64,000 nt of DNA from Diplolepis rosae (GCA_030998225.1 JAPYXD010000391.1:682001-746000), one strand, 5' to 3'. Numbered from the stretch's first letter, positions 22,291-31,694 are shown. Notes: generated by a model not told the origin, from the letters alone. Made by a program: numbers and translations.

Positions 22291-22295
22291 ATAGT

Positions 22296-22330
22296 TATAA
22301 ATAAGTCAGACGACATCTGATCCTCGTAGT
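22296..22330 (+). promoter_or_regulatory. Possible TATA core promoter
   Basis: TATAAATA (22296-22303) lies about 27 bases before CATCTGATCCTCGTAG. The sequence upstream and downstream is less AT-rich than average. It stands 55 bases ahead of the ATG of the short exon candidate below. Confidence 0.3.
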
Positions 22331-22357
22331 TCCCTTTCTATTATCTTTCAAGTAGAG

Positions 22358-22405
22358 ATGGAGGAGTTTCTTAAAATTATTCAAATTACATTGAAAAGGC
22401 AAAAA
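22358..22405 (+). CDS. Candidate first coding exon, 16 codons
   Basis: ATG at 22358 starts MEEFLKIIQITLKRQK. The frame ends exactly at a consensus donor, AAA then GTAAGT at 22406. With the upstream TATAAATA this has the order of a compact insect first exon: TATA, about 30-base leader, short coding piece, donor in phase 0. No downstream exon is recognised, and the next kilobase holds transposon sequence. It is too short for any family call, and chance is a real alternative. Confidence 0.22.
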
Positions 22406-22456
22406 GTAAGTTTTCACACGTATTTAACACCGGTCGTTTTTATTAATTAGTAAGGA

Positions 22457-22650
22457 TACACGCAGAAAAAATATTCGTTAAATTTACAGAAAGTTCGGTA
22501 CTTATTTTTACAACTTGACTTTTTTGTAGATTTTACAAGAATTTCAGTTAAATCCATGAATTTTCTATACGTTTCACTTATCTTCCAGTAAAATCTACTG
22601 AACTCCGATTTTTTTGTACTTTGTAGATTTTTATAAGAATAATACAAAGA
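22457..22650. mobile_element. Diverged MITE related to 29638-30036
   Basis: Shares TACAGAAAGTTC, GTACTTATT, GAATTTTCTATACGTTTCAC and CTTCCAGTAAAATCT with the element at 29638. It begins with an ACACGCAGAAAAAAT-type end. Confidence 0.6.
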
Positions 22651-23303
22651 ATAAAGAAATTATTAATACATGGAAAAAAATTTGACAAGGCGGTTGAGCA
22701 AATGGAGAATGATCCCAATTTCTAAGAATTATATGTTCAGTTCCGAATTTTCTGCCAAAGTCAAATCTAAGCTGTTCTCGCGTCGAGCGTTTTTATGAAA
22801 TCATCCATACTATAGTTACAATATTTATGACCTGATTACAATGAAATTTTCAGAAAGTTTTCTTCAAGCGTCGTAGAAAAAACGTCTCTCTAGGTACACT
22901 AGGTACTCCGCCATTTGTTATTAAATATAAGTGAAAAAATGCAATTTTTATGTGTTTTATCGACTATGGAGGTGTTACGTATGTATTCTGGACTTACTGT
23001 AAAAATTTCAAATCATTTCAGCAATTATTGAGCTAGAATCGACGAGTTAAGTTTTAAAAAACATCGAATTTGGGCGCGATGAAAAATATAATTTTTATTA
23101 ATTATTACTTAAACTAATAATCGGATTTATTAATTATATGAGCAAAAAATGTCGACTTTTAACAGGTTGATTTAATGGTATTTTTTATTTTTTTATTTGG
23201 CACCTTTTTTTTCCTCCCGCTTTCTGCCTGTAAACAATACTTTTACCGAATTTCGCGCGAAGGCGCCCTTTTATGATCGGTCCGCTCAATTCTTCCAATA
23301 TCG
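22651..23303. other. AT-rich stretch before mariner
   Basis: No supported gene. The last 100 bases are GC-richer (CGCGCGAAGGCGCCC) but unrecognised. Confidence 0.35.
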
Positions 23304-23305
23304 TA

Positions 23306-24587
23306 TTAAGTTGTCCCAGAAGTAATTGCCGATTTTTTCATACAAATTAAACACATTTTTTTAAATGCAAGGAATGAACTTTAATCAATGATGTATTTTC
23401 CATTTTGTTCAATGACCTTTTGCCATCTTTCTGGTAACTTCATGATTCCACCTTCATGGAACTTATGGTCTTTATCGGCAAAAAACTGAACCAAGTGCGA
23501 TTTCACAGTTCATCATCATTTAAAGTTTTACTATTCAAGGAGTTCTGCAAAGATCAAAATAAATAGTAATCTGATGGTGCAAGATCAGAGCTATATGGTG
23601 GATGTAACATCACTTCCTAACCAAGCCTTAATCATTTTTGGCGAGTGGCTAAAGATGATGGTGTAGCGTTGTCATGGTGAAAAATTACACCTTTACGATT
23701 GACTAATTCTGGACGTTTTTCTTTGACCGCTGCGTTCAATTTGTTCAGCTGACGACAGTAGACATCCGAATTAGTCGTTTGGTTCCTTGAAAGCAGCTCG
23801 AAAAATACCAAACCTTTCCAATCCCACTAAACAGACAGCATAATCTTTTTTTGATGCAATTCAGCTTTCGATGTTGTTTGTGGTGATTCATTACGCTTGG
23901 ACGATGATCGTTTTCGAACGACGTTATTGTAAACAGTCTATGTTTCATCACCAGTGATAATTCGTTTCAAAAAAGGATCGTATTCATTGCGTTTAAGATA
24001 CAAACCACAAGCATTGATGCGTTTTGTTGAATGAATTACTTTCAATTGATGTGAAATCCAAATATCAAGTTTTTAAGGAGTCCAAGACGTTGTATATGAC
24101 GGTCGATTATTGATTTTGGTATTTTCAACATTTCTTTAATCTCTCGCACAGTTTCATGACGATCCGATTCGTTTATGGCTCTGATTTGGTCATCATCAAC
24201 TTAATTTGACCGACCTGAACGTTGTTCATCTTTGAGAGAAAAATCCCCAGAACGGGATTAATCAAACCAATTTCAACATTGTCTGTCTTTTAAGGCTTCC
24301 TACCCATACACATCACGTAACTTTTTATTAGCCTGTGCTGCGTTCTTTCCTTTACGGAAATAAAAAAGGAAAATATGACGAAAATGCTCGTTTTTACACT
24401 CCATCTTAAAGTTGATGTCAAATTAACAACTGTAAGCGAAATGAGGCGCAATTTGTTTCTAAAGCAAATTAAGAGTGACAGCTAACAAATGAAGAAGAAA
24501 AAAATGATGACATTGAAAGAAGCCATTCAAAGAGATGGTCAAAGACATCTGTATGTGAAATCGGAAATTACTTCTGGGACAACCCAA
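23306..24587 (-). mobile_element. Mariner element 1, full length but decayed
   Basis: 1282 bp bounded by inverted ends sharing GTTGTCCCAGAAGTAATT (left from 23306, right ending 24587) and flanked by TA on both sides (23304-23305, 24588-24589). That is the standard mariner target duplication. Length and structure fit a complete Tc1/mariner transposon. The transposase reads on the minus strand and is broken, so the copy is inactive. Confidence 0.93.
23381..24404 (-). pseudogene. Mariner transposase pseudogene 1
   Basis: The enzyme would cut and paste the element at TA sites, binding the inverted ends with an N-terminal helix-turn-helix and cutting with a DD34D site. The minus strand starts at ATG 24402-24404 (MECKNEHFRHI) and ends in a lysine-rich terminus before TAA at 23381. 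The span of about 341 codons matches the usual size of about 345. The catalytic motifs HHDNATPS (about 23655-23680) and YSSDLAPSD (about 23575-23605) are still legible, as is a C-terminal LPERWQKVIEQNGKY. The frame shifts and stops several times between these, so no intact protein is possible. Confidence 0.92.
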
Positions 24588-24690
24588 TAGAATTAAGTAC
24601 AATAAAAAGTGTAGATGAAATAGAAATATATATTTCCATAGCAGCAACTTGTTTGTCAGCTATTGTCAATTTCGATATCACTATACCCTA
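24588..24690. other. Spacer between mariner 1 and chimeric repeat
   Basis: A short AT-rich spacer, nothing recognised. Confidence 0.4.
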
Positions 24691-24788
24691 GTAGAAATCA
24701 TGACACCCTGCCGACTGTGACGATCAGTTAAATGTTGGTCCAATGTAGGAGATCGACTGTTGATTGCGAACGTTGATACAATGTTGGG
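24690..24788 (-). repeat. GTTGGTCC self-complementary repeat fragment
   Basis: Reverse complement of 28345-28450, sharing CATGACACCCTGCCGACTGT, ATGTTGGTCCAATGTAG and GATTGCGAACGTTGATACAA. It abuts the truncated mariner at 24788 with no gap. Confidence 0.85.
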
Positions 24789-25519
24789 TGTGCCTCGTGT
24801 TTGGTCGCATATTCCGGGCGTTTTTTGGCTATTGCTCTTTTTAAACGGATTAATTGTGTTCGGTAGCGTTCTCCATTGATGGTTTTACCCGGTTTTAGCA
24901 GCTCATAATACAGCACACCCTTCTGATCCCACCAAATACAGAGCATTACCTTGGCGCCATGGATATTCGGCTTTGCCGTTGATTTGGCTGGTGGGCCGCG
25001 TTTCACATATGATTTTTTGCGCTTAGGGTTGTCGCAATGGATTCATTTTTCATCACCAGTAACAATCCGATGCAAAAATGACTTCTTTTTGTGGCGTTCC
25101 AGCAGCATTTCGGACATGCAAAACCGCCTTTCAACGTCTCTCGGCTTGAGTTCATGTGGAACCCAATTTCCTTGCTTTTGAATGTATCTGGCTGCTTTTA
25201 AACGTTTTGAAATGGCTGCTTGAGTGACTCCCAAAGATTTTACGAGCTCTTTTTGTGTTTGGCAACAATATTCATAGAGTAATGCTTCCAGTTCTTCATC
25301 TTCAAACTTTTTTGGCTGCCCAGGACGTTCTTCGTCTTCCAAGCCAAAATCACCACTTTTAAATCGTGCAAACCACTTTTAGCACGTTCGCTCAGCTAGA
25401 GCATGTTCACCATAAACTTCCACCAAAATACGATGACTTTCGGCAGCAGTTTTCTTCATATTAAAGTAATGAAGAAGAACTCCCCGCAAAAACACTTTTT
25501 CAGGCACAAAGTCCGACAT
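24789..25519 (-). pseudogene. Mariner transposase pseudogene 2, truncated
   Basis: The minus strand reads from ATG 25517-25519 (MSDFVPEKV) for about 243 codons without a frameshift. Two nonsense codons interrupt it: codon 47 (25379-25381, in the CKKWFARF region) and codon 159 (25043-25045, where TGDEKW has lost its Trp). Recognisable blocks are GVTQAAISKRLKAA (helix-turn-helix), NWVPHELKPRDVERRF, FLHRIVTGDEK with the first catalytic Asp, and HGAKVMLCIWWDQKGVLYYE. The second and third catalytic acids are gone because the element ends at 24788. With only two point lesions, decay is mild, so this copy is younger than mariner 1. It cannot make an active enzyme. Confidence 0.95.
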
Positions 25520-25605
25520 ATTTGAGTGGAAAAAAATTATTGTTGTTTACGCTTCAAATGAATGACATATACTGAAAAAGACGCACAATGACAGTAGCTT
25601 TCCAA
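24789..25605 (-). mobile_element. Mariner element 2, 3' part missing
   Basis: The 5' half of a second, unrelated mariner. The 5' end near 25605 (GGAAAGCTACTGTCATTGTG on minus) leads into the transposase start. At 24788 the element stops abruptly and becomes GTTGGTCC repeat. The whole 3' third, including the right inverted end, is absent. Confidence 0.85.
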
Positions 25606-25690
25606 CGAATGTTCGGAATATTGGAACGATGGAATAATAATCAAGTTACACCATATCTTAGCAAACCGCACGAATTAAGTTATAGATCCA
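25606..25690. other. Short spacer after mariner 2
   Basis: Nothing recognised. Confidence 0.4.
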
Positions 25691-25915
25691 ATATATAACC
25701 AGTATTTTAAAAATTTTGACAGCCAGCGTTGAAAATATGTTGGTTACCAGTACTGGTACAACGGTGGAAACCGGTGTTGCACCAACGCAGTACATCATTA
25801 TCATTTCGACTGTCCGCCGACAGTCGGATCCCGACAATCGGAAGTTGGTATCCAGCGTTGGATCGACGTTGGTCCAATTGTTAATTTCTGCTTGGATACT
25901 AGCTATATTGTAAAC
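25691..25915. repeat. Self-complementary GTTGGTACAAC repeat, arm 1
   Basis: Contains TTGAAAATATGTTGGTTACC, GTACTGGTACAACG, CGACTGTCCGCCGACAGTCG (a 20-bp near-perfect palindrome) and GGATCGACGTTGGTCCAATT. It is the inverse of 26960-27155, so the two form arms around the TIR element at 25958-26852. Overlapping open frames on both strands are artefacts of this symmetry. Confidence 0.85.
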
Positions 25916-25957
25916 CCCTGCAAATTTATTTCGTGATGTATTCACACTGACAGCTCA

Positions 25958-26852
25958 CACTGCAAAAAGAAGTGTCTTAATTTAAGATACTTGTGTAGTC
26001 ATATCTAAGATGTTTCGGTAGTCACTTTCAAGTTGCTTAAAACATCTTATTTGAATACACGTAAAATATCTTCAGTTGAGCCATCGGTAACACAGATTAC
26101 TTAAGTTACCGACAGTTTATTGTTCCTATAACCTCTACACTGTGAGAAAAAGCTTACGACATACCGGTGTCTACTACACATGTGGTGGCTTACATGGATG
26201 TACGTACTTCTTAAAAAAATTAATTCAAGTAAATGATCTATATTGGAAAAGGAGACAAGCGATTTAGCAAACGTATCCAATACGTTAAAACAGAAGGTAT
26301 ACCTGATATCGAGTCACGTGTTGCTGATACGATTTACACTTTTTACATGTAGCTCCACATCCGTCATATGTAAAGTTTGAATAAAGAATCGTGTCGATGA
26401 AAATGAACAATATATTCCTCTAAATGAGTTGATATTACACCACAGAAGAAAAACATGGAACAGTCAAAACGCTCCATTTCTTGAGGTTATGAACAGTAAC
26501 TATAACCCTATGAGAGCTAGATTCTATCTTTCGACCACTACTTCTTTGACACTTTACGCGTCTTAGTTTTTGCTAACTTATTGACCTGCTATATCTTACA
26601 ATTCAGAAACATCTTAAGCCAGAACCATCTTATGACATCCCAAACATCTTAAACTAAAACACATTATCTAACTCAATCAAGTATCTTATTTTGTAAGACG
26701 GAAATTACATCTTTATTCGTACCAAGATACGTAAGTCGTCTTAATTTTGAATAAGACACTTCGTGAGACATCTTATTTTAAGACAGAAGATAGCAAATTC
26801 CCATCTCATATCTTACAGTAAGATACCAGGTAAGACACTTCTTTTTGCAGTG
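25958..26852. mobile_element. 895-bp TIR element, CACTGCAAAAAG ends
   Basis: The left end CACTGCAAAAAGAAGTGTCT and right end AGACACTTCTTTTTGCAGTG are exact inverses over 20 bases. Further in, AAGATACTT/AAGATA and AAGACATCTT motifs recur on both sides. There is no transposase. It sits between the two inverted arms of the GTTGGTACAAC repeat, as if inserted into a large palindrome. Confidence 0.85.
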
Positions 26853-26955
26853 CAAGTTGAAGTGCAGTCTTTAAAGTGTAAATTATTGTAATTTTAAAGT
26901 GGTAAAGGTAAGTAAACGTATGATTTCTTGAAATAAAACTCAAATTTAAAAGCAG
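26853..26955. repeat. Shared flank of the GTTGGTACAAC repeat
   Basis: GGTAAAGGTAAGTAAACGTA and TGATTTCT/GAAATAAAACTC (26898-26942) recur at 28457-28500 (GGTAAGTAAACGTATGATTT). A short conserved flank travels with this repeat family. Confidence 0.75.
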
Positions 26956-27155
26956 ACCCACTTCCTAAGCAGAAATTAACAATCGGACCAACGTCGATCA
27001 AACGTTGGATACCCGACTGTCGGCGGACAGTCGAAATGATAACGATGTACTGCGTTGGTACAACACCAGTTTCCAACGTTGTATCAATACTGGTAATTAA
27101 CATATTTTCAACACTTGCTGTCAACATTTCTAAAATACTGGTTATATAATTTTCT
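26956..27155. repeat. Self-complementary GTTGGTACAAC repeat, arm 2
   Basis: Inverse of 25691-25915: AACAATCGGACCAACGTCGA, CGACTGTCGGCGGACAGTCG and TTGGTACAACACCAG. The two arms have diverged slightly. Confidence 0.85.
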
Positions 27156-27402
27156 TGTTAAATCCATTTTTTACGGTTAAAGACATTTTTTAAAGAAGAC
27201 TACACTCTAAAAACAGACTATTGACTCTCAAACGATTCCCTTTACTATTAAAGGATTTTCTATTCAAAATTGGCATGAGAGGAAATCCTTTAGCAGTTGA
27301 ACGATTATCGTTTCAAATGCTAACCCTTTACTGTCAAAGTATTTCCTTTGGTCTTGAAATGATATCCTTTCTCGCACAAAAAAATAATTTCAAGGATAAA
27401 AG
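27156..27402. other. Possible MITE remnant
   Basis: ACACTCTAAAAACAGACTAT at 27203-27222 resembles a MITE terminus and is followed by CCTTTA/TAAAGG-rich sequence. No second end is found. Confidence 0.3.
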
Positions 27403-27555
27403 AATAGTATATTACGTGCCTGGGCGCACAATGAGGGTTATTGCGTGACGAGCGTCAATGCTCGCAGGAGATCGAAGCCGAGGCGCGATCAGTCCTGCGA
27501 GCATTGTCGCGAGTCTCGTAATTTCCCGAATTGTGTGCATTGGCACGTATTCTAT
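27403..27555. mobile_element. CpG-rich hairpin MITE
   Basis: Arms 27403-27469 and 27493-27555 are inverted. The left has ACGTGCCTGGGCGCACAATG and CAATGCTCGCAGGA; the right has TCCTGCGAGCATTG and GTGCATTGGCACGTATTC. The loop holds GATCG...CGATC. CpG density is far above the surroundings. Non-coding. Confidence 0.85.
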
Positions 27556-27707
27556 TTTATATGACTTCGGTGCGTATACGAGTTTTTATTTCGCGACTAG
27601 TCCCAGCCATTTTGAATTTATCGATCTTGTGTAGTAGTAATGGATTTTAGTAGACGTATGCGCAGTTCAAATGTACAAGGCTTTGACAGTAGGGTGCTAA
27701 CGCTGTA

Positions 27708-27736
27708 CGAAGAAGAAGAAGAATAAGAAGAAGATT
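27708..27736 (+). repeat. (GAA)n short tract
   Basis: GAAGAAGAAGAAGAATAAGA-type purine run, about 29 bases. Confidence 0.9.
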
Positions 27737-27795
27737 GTGCTCCGCTGTAAAACTATATGCGCATGCGTAGTTCAATTTTTACATTATATTCCTCT

Positions 27796-27822
27796 GTAAC
27801 GGAATACACAACATTCCGTTAC
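27796..27822. repeat. 10-bp stem hairpin GTAACGGAAT
   Basis: GTAACGGAAT and ATTCCGTTAC are separated by 7 bases. Another GTAACGGAAA follows at 27831. No terminator role is implied in a eukaryotic window; it may be the tip of a MITE. Confidence 0.8.
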
Positions 27823-28129
27823 TCTCAGCTGTAACGGAAAAACGAGTTTCCGTGCCGGAGGCACATAAAACAAATTGTATGATATTACCTATCTAATATA
27901 AATATTAGAAATGTACACAAGCCCAACTTCGGCAAATGCCAATATGAAATCGGTTATCATCAATACTACAATAACAGTAAAACCATTCTGTTGATAGACA
28001 AAATAAATCTGCTTAATTTCAATGGATGCATTCTGAAAGGAACGTAACTTCACTCTCAATAGACTTTTTTTAGAGTCTACCAGTGTCGAATCAACTTTGT
28101 ACAAACACTGGTATTATACAGTGTTAATT
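27823..28129. other. AT-rich stretch, nothing recognised
   Basis: No supported gene; leads into the next repeat copy. Confidence 0.35.
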
Positions 28130-28500
28130 ATCAGAGTCGATTAGATACAGGGTGGACCTTGTACATTTACTGTCAGAAAATTACTTTTTCCACAGTCGGA
28201 TGAAGGTTGGGCCTGTTGTACGTCCAACGTAGTACAAACGCTGGTATTTTACAGTCGACTACCGGGGCTGAATAGACACTGGCTAGACCTCACGTATCCA
28301 CTATCGGAAAATTAGGTTTTCCGCATTCAGAATAAGGTTGGGCCAATTGTTTCCCAACATTGTATCAACGTTCGCAATCAACAGTCGATCTTCTACATTG
28401 GACCAACATTTAACCGATCGTCACAGTCGGCAGGGTGTCATGATTTCTGCTTGGGTAGTAAAGGTAAGTAAACGTATGATTTCTAGAAATAAAACTCGTA
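28130..28500 (+). repeat. GTTGGTCC-type repeat, copy 3
   Basis: Contains GGAAAATTAGGTTTTCC, AAGGTTGGGCC twice (28204, 28333), GTCCAACGTAGTAC, AACATTGTATCAACGTTCGC and CAGTCGGCAGGGTGTCATGA. The last 105 bases are copied in inverse at 24690-24788. Internal direct duplication gives about 130-base units. Confidence 0.8.
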
Positions 28501-28580
28501 TTCAGAAGCAGGCCCACTTATTTCTAGCTCCGTTCTTTGTCTAGTTCAGATTATTCACGACATTCTGCGGAAACTATAGT

Positions 28581-28805
28581 ACTCTCTAAATCTGAATCAG
28601 TCAAAATCTACTGATTATCAGTGAAATTTGACTGATTCAAATAGATAAAAAGAGGTTACTGTAAATCAGTCAAATTCCACTGATTGCTTCAGTGGAAATT
28701 AACTGATTCAACAGTGAACACATTTTTTCCACTGATTCAATTAGTGATAATCAACTGATTTAACAGTAAATCAGTAAAAATTTGACTGATTCAGATTTAG
28801 AGAGT
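28581..28805. mobile_element. ACTGATT MITE, complete
   Basis: The left end ACTCTCTAAATCTGAATCAG and right end TGATTCAGATTTAGAGAGT are inverted. The interior is packed with ACTGATT/AATCAGT motifs in both orientations (about a dozen). Other copies: 51857-52082, 61349-61621, and an end at 15349. Length is about 225 bp; non-coding. Confidence 0.92.
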
Positions 28806-28867
28806 AAGATTATCTATATTGTCCTTTTTGCAATATGAAATTATCTTTTAATAATTTAATCATATTT

Positions 28868-29122
28868 AAAATGAACCTAACCTCAAATTTTAACAGTGTA
28901 TAATTTTAATATATTGGCAGTAAAACCATTCTCAGTTTCTTCTTCATTTATAAATATATCTATATAAGTCAGCGCCTCTTATTTAACTATAAAAGTTCTA
29001 TAAATATTGATAAGTAATTATTCAAACCATAAATTCTTAAAATTCTCTTTATATTGCCTTATATTCTTTAAATTCTGTAATATTCTCGGTTACATTACTT
29101 GAACTCAAATTCTTGAGAATTT
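28868..29122 (+). repeat. Dispersed repeat R6, copy 2
   Basis: Aligns with 6898-7145 on the same strand: ACCTCAAATTTTAACAGT, GCGCCTCTTATTTAACTATA and TCTTTAAATTCTGTAATATT. Confidence 0.75.
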
Positions 29123-29637
29123 AAGAACTCAGCCGTTGACTGGTGCGATCTCCCACGTGAGTTAAGACCTTCTCTTATTTTAATGTTCTGTTGTATAATT
29201 TTATAATATCTTATAAATTAATAAGTAAATTAATAAGCGATGGCCGATTCGTTTGTATGCAACATTCTGTAACAGTGGAGGTTAGATAAATACATTCCAG
29301 CATTTGAAGGTTAGATTTGCATAGTTTTCCATTCTCATGTCTTTTCATTTACTACAACTTTATACTGGTTTTAAAAATTCCAAGCACGAGACAAAATGAT
29401 TTTATATTTTTGTCATGTTCATAAGGTTATAACTGCAGTAGCTATATTTTCCGATTGCCATTCTCCTATAATTGTAAAATCTGAGTTCTACAGCTAAAGT
29501 GGTTACAGATATTCACTTTGGCTGATTCCGAGACATTCCTTCATTCACTCTTTCGTTACCAGCTAAACTTTACCTGTCACAAAGATTAACTTTGATGTCG
29601 CAACTACACTTTTTTTCCCTGTAGCAGACACAGAATT
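29123..29637. other. AT-rich stretch, nothing recognised
   Basis: No gene or repeat boundary recognised. Confidence 0.4.
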
Positions 29638-30036
29638 AAGATTAGTAAAATTCACAGAAAGTTCTGTACTTATTCGGTTAAATTCATTGATTTTCTGTAT
29701 GTTTCACTTAGCTTCCAGTAAAATCTGCAAAATACGGAAAAATCGGAGTTTAGTATATTTTATTGAGAGATAGGTTAAATCAGGGTCGCAGCTGGGGGGG
29801 GGGGGGTCTGCCTCGGGCCCCTCGTAGACCCTTTTGAATGCGGTGGAAAACAACTCAAAAAGGAAAAAAGGCCCACATGGGCCTTTCTTTAAGAAGAAAG
29901 GGCCCCCTACATCCTCTTGCCCCGGGCCCCCAAATGTCTAGCTGCGCCCCTGGGTTAAGTGTACAAAAAATCCATTAATTAAACTGAACTTCTTGTAAAA
30001 ATAATTACTGAACTTTCTGTGAATCTTACTAATCTT
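29638..30036. mobile_element. TIR element interrupted by a hAT MITE
   Basis: The left end AAGATTAGTAAAATTCACAG and right end CTGTGAATCTTACTAATCTT are inverted. AAAGTTC/GAACTTT continues inward. The copy is split by the hAT MITE at 29781-29952. A diverged relative is at 22457-22650. Confidence 0.88.
29781..29952. mobile_element. hAT MITE with 8-bp target duplication
   Basis: The left end is CAGGGTCGCAGCT and the right end AGCTGCGCCCCTG, flanked by GGTTAAAT (29773-29780) and GGTTAAGT (29953-29960). This is an 8-bp target duplication with one change, as hAT transposases make. The interior is unusually GC-rich, with a run of 14 G (about 29793-29806) and GGGCCC/CCCGGGCCCC blocks that pair across the element, plus an inner hairpin AAGGCCCACATGGGCCTTTC. 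No coding. Confidence 0.93.
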
Positions 30037-30153
30037 TTTTCTGTCTCTATTTTAATTAATTTTACCATTCTTTGCATTATTTATATAAAAAGTTATTCTG
30101 ATTAAAAATTATAATTAAAAGTATTGTACCTTGTATTGGCCCTTAATATCAAT

Positions 30154-30287
30154 AGAATGGTATGTTGTTGGAAAATTCGCTTTAGGGTCCATAAAATGAT
30201 TAAGTCAAATTTAATCAAACGTTTGATTAAATTTGACTTAATCATTTTATGGACCCTAAAGCCAATTTTCCAACAACATACCATTCT
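30154..30287. repeat. 134-bp palindrome with no spacer
   Basis: The left arm (30154-30220, starting AGAATGGTATGTTG) is followed immediately by its reverse complement (30221-30287, ending CAACATACCATTCT). 66 of 67 positions pair. The one mismatch is C at 30178 in the left arm against C in the matching place at the right. Flanking AAAAATTATAAT occurs at 30104-30115 and 30288-30299 and could be a duplicated target. Near-identical 60-codon frames on both strands reflect the symmetry and are not genes. Confidence 0.97.
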
Positions 30288-30299
30288 AAAAATTATAAT

Positions 30300-30765
30300 G
30301 TTACGAAAATAATAATGTGCAAATTTCTATGGAAGGATTTTTAATACAGGACGATAATGCAGTTTTTCATATGGATTCTGCGAGCTATTATTTATTACCT
30401 CTTCAATGGACCAATCAATTTATTCTATACTTAGCCATACTTGGACTCTTATACTTATTTAAAATAGCAGAACAGGTGTGACTAGAGAATCTATTTATAG
30501 TTTCTCTTGGGATAGTCAGATTTTTTTCGTCTCGAGTTTTACTCTGTTGCGCGATTCCAATGAGAGATTTCAGTTGCTCCGGAATAGGATATGCGATTTA
30601 AATAAAATATACGACAAAAGTACTCTTAAGTCATTCTTCATATTTTCATCATATTTTCATCATATTTTCATTGAGGGACAAAATAACTATTGGATTTTAT
30701 AGAATTCGATAATATTACAATAAAATCTAATCATTTTAACCATTTCAACATTTTTTTTAAATTTC
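30300..30765. other. AT-rich stretch, nothing recognised
   Basis: A triplicated ATATTTTCATC motif lies at 30640-30672. No supported gene. Confidence 0.4.
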
Positions 30766-30870
30766 AAATTAGCTGGTTCCGGCAATTGAAAGACGCGGGC
30801 TCGAATCCCGGCACAGTCGAAAGCTTCTCATTGTCCACAAAAAGATTTCAAATTCTTCAATTTTTTTTGA
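30766..30870 (+). mobile_element. tRNA-derived SINE copy 2
   Basis: The best copy. TTAGCTGGTTCCGG resembles an A-box region. GCGGGCTCGAATCCCGGC (30795-30812) is a T-arm/B box with a perfect five-pair stem. It is followed by the shared tail CAGTCGAAAGC...TCCACAAAAAGATTTC. No full cloverleaf forms, so it is not a working tRNA gene. Confidence 0.7.
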
Positions 30871-31517
30871 TAATCGCTATTTTATGACTGAATTAAATCC
30901 AATCAGATTTCCCACCAATCATAGTTTAGGTATTGGTGGTTTTCGAATAAGATTTTCCAGTTGCTTATTTGGAATATTTTTCTTCTTTTCTTTGTGTCGA
31001 GAGAGAGAACCGCCTGAATATTTTCGAAAAGTGAATTAAAAGATAGTTTTGTAAAGGCTTAATTACATGAATCTTCCAGGATTTACTATCACTCAAATGT
31101 GTCTCAGAATTCTCTAAATTTCCGAAATCAAGTTGCTTATTATAAAGTACTAATTACGTTTTGAGAATCTTTTATCAAATTCCATGTCACGTGATTCCAA
31201 TTTGATTGATGCAACGAAAGGAAAAATTACCAAACACACTAAGTTTGGTTTTAAATGATCTATTTTAAAATTATTTTATCTGAAATTTGGAAATAGCCCT
31301 ATTTATTATTTTTTGAAAAATTTTAGACTCTTTATAATTACCGACGTCACGTGAGCCGGTTGAACTATGGCCTAAAAAAAACGTATCTGTGACTCATAGT
31401 TCGAGAGTTATTTTTTAGGATTTTTTTTTACATAAAAGCAATTGCTTACGATTTGATTTTCTTTATTACAAAGAATGAGTTTCATAAATAAAAAATAGAA
31501 TTATAATAATATTCTAA
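30871..31517. other. AT-rich stretch with a possible MITE end
   Basis: 31343-31375 (GTCACGTGAGCCGGTTGAAC, TATGGCCTAA) resembles the right end of MITE T1 (261-596). No partner end is found. Confidence 0.35.
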
Positions 31518-31519
31518 TA

Positions 31520-31694
31520 CAGTCAAGACTCGTTTATTGCAAGACGAGAGGGGCTCCCACCACCGCAACTGTCGGTAAAGTTGGTTTTCAGAGCAAGCAG
31601 TGGATTGGTTGTCGCCTCAACCACAGTGTTGCATATACGGCAAAGGTGGGGGTTAGGGGAACGCTCGGGCCTTGCAATAGACGAGTCTTGACTG
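31520..31694. mobile_element. pogo/Tigger-like MITE, TA flanked
   Basis: The left end CAGTCAAGACTCGTTTATTG and right end CAATAGACGAGTCTTGACTG are inverted over 20 bases with one or two changes. TA stands on each side (31518-31519, 31695-31696). CAGT-type ends with a TA target fit pogo/Tigger MITEs. The interior (about 130 bases) is GC-rich and non-coding. Confidence 0.88.

Noticed and set aside
27796..27822. Rho-independent terminator
   Set aside because: The hairpin lacks context; the window is eukaryotic and no bacterial transcription unit is present.
30102..30312. Matching frames on both strands
   Set aside because: Consequence of the 134-bp palindrome, not overlapping genes.
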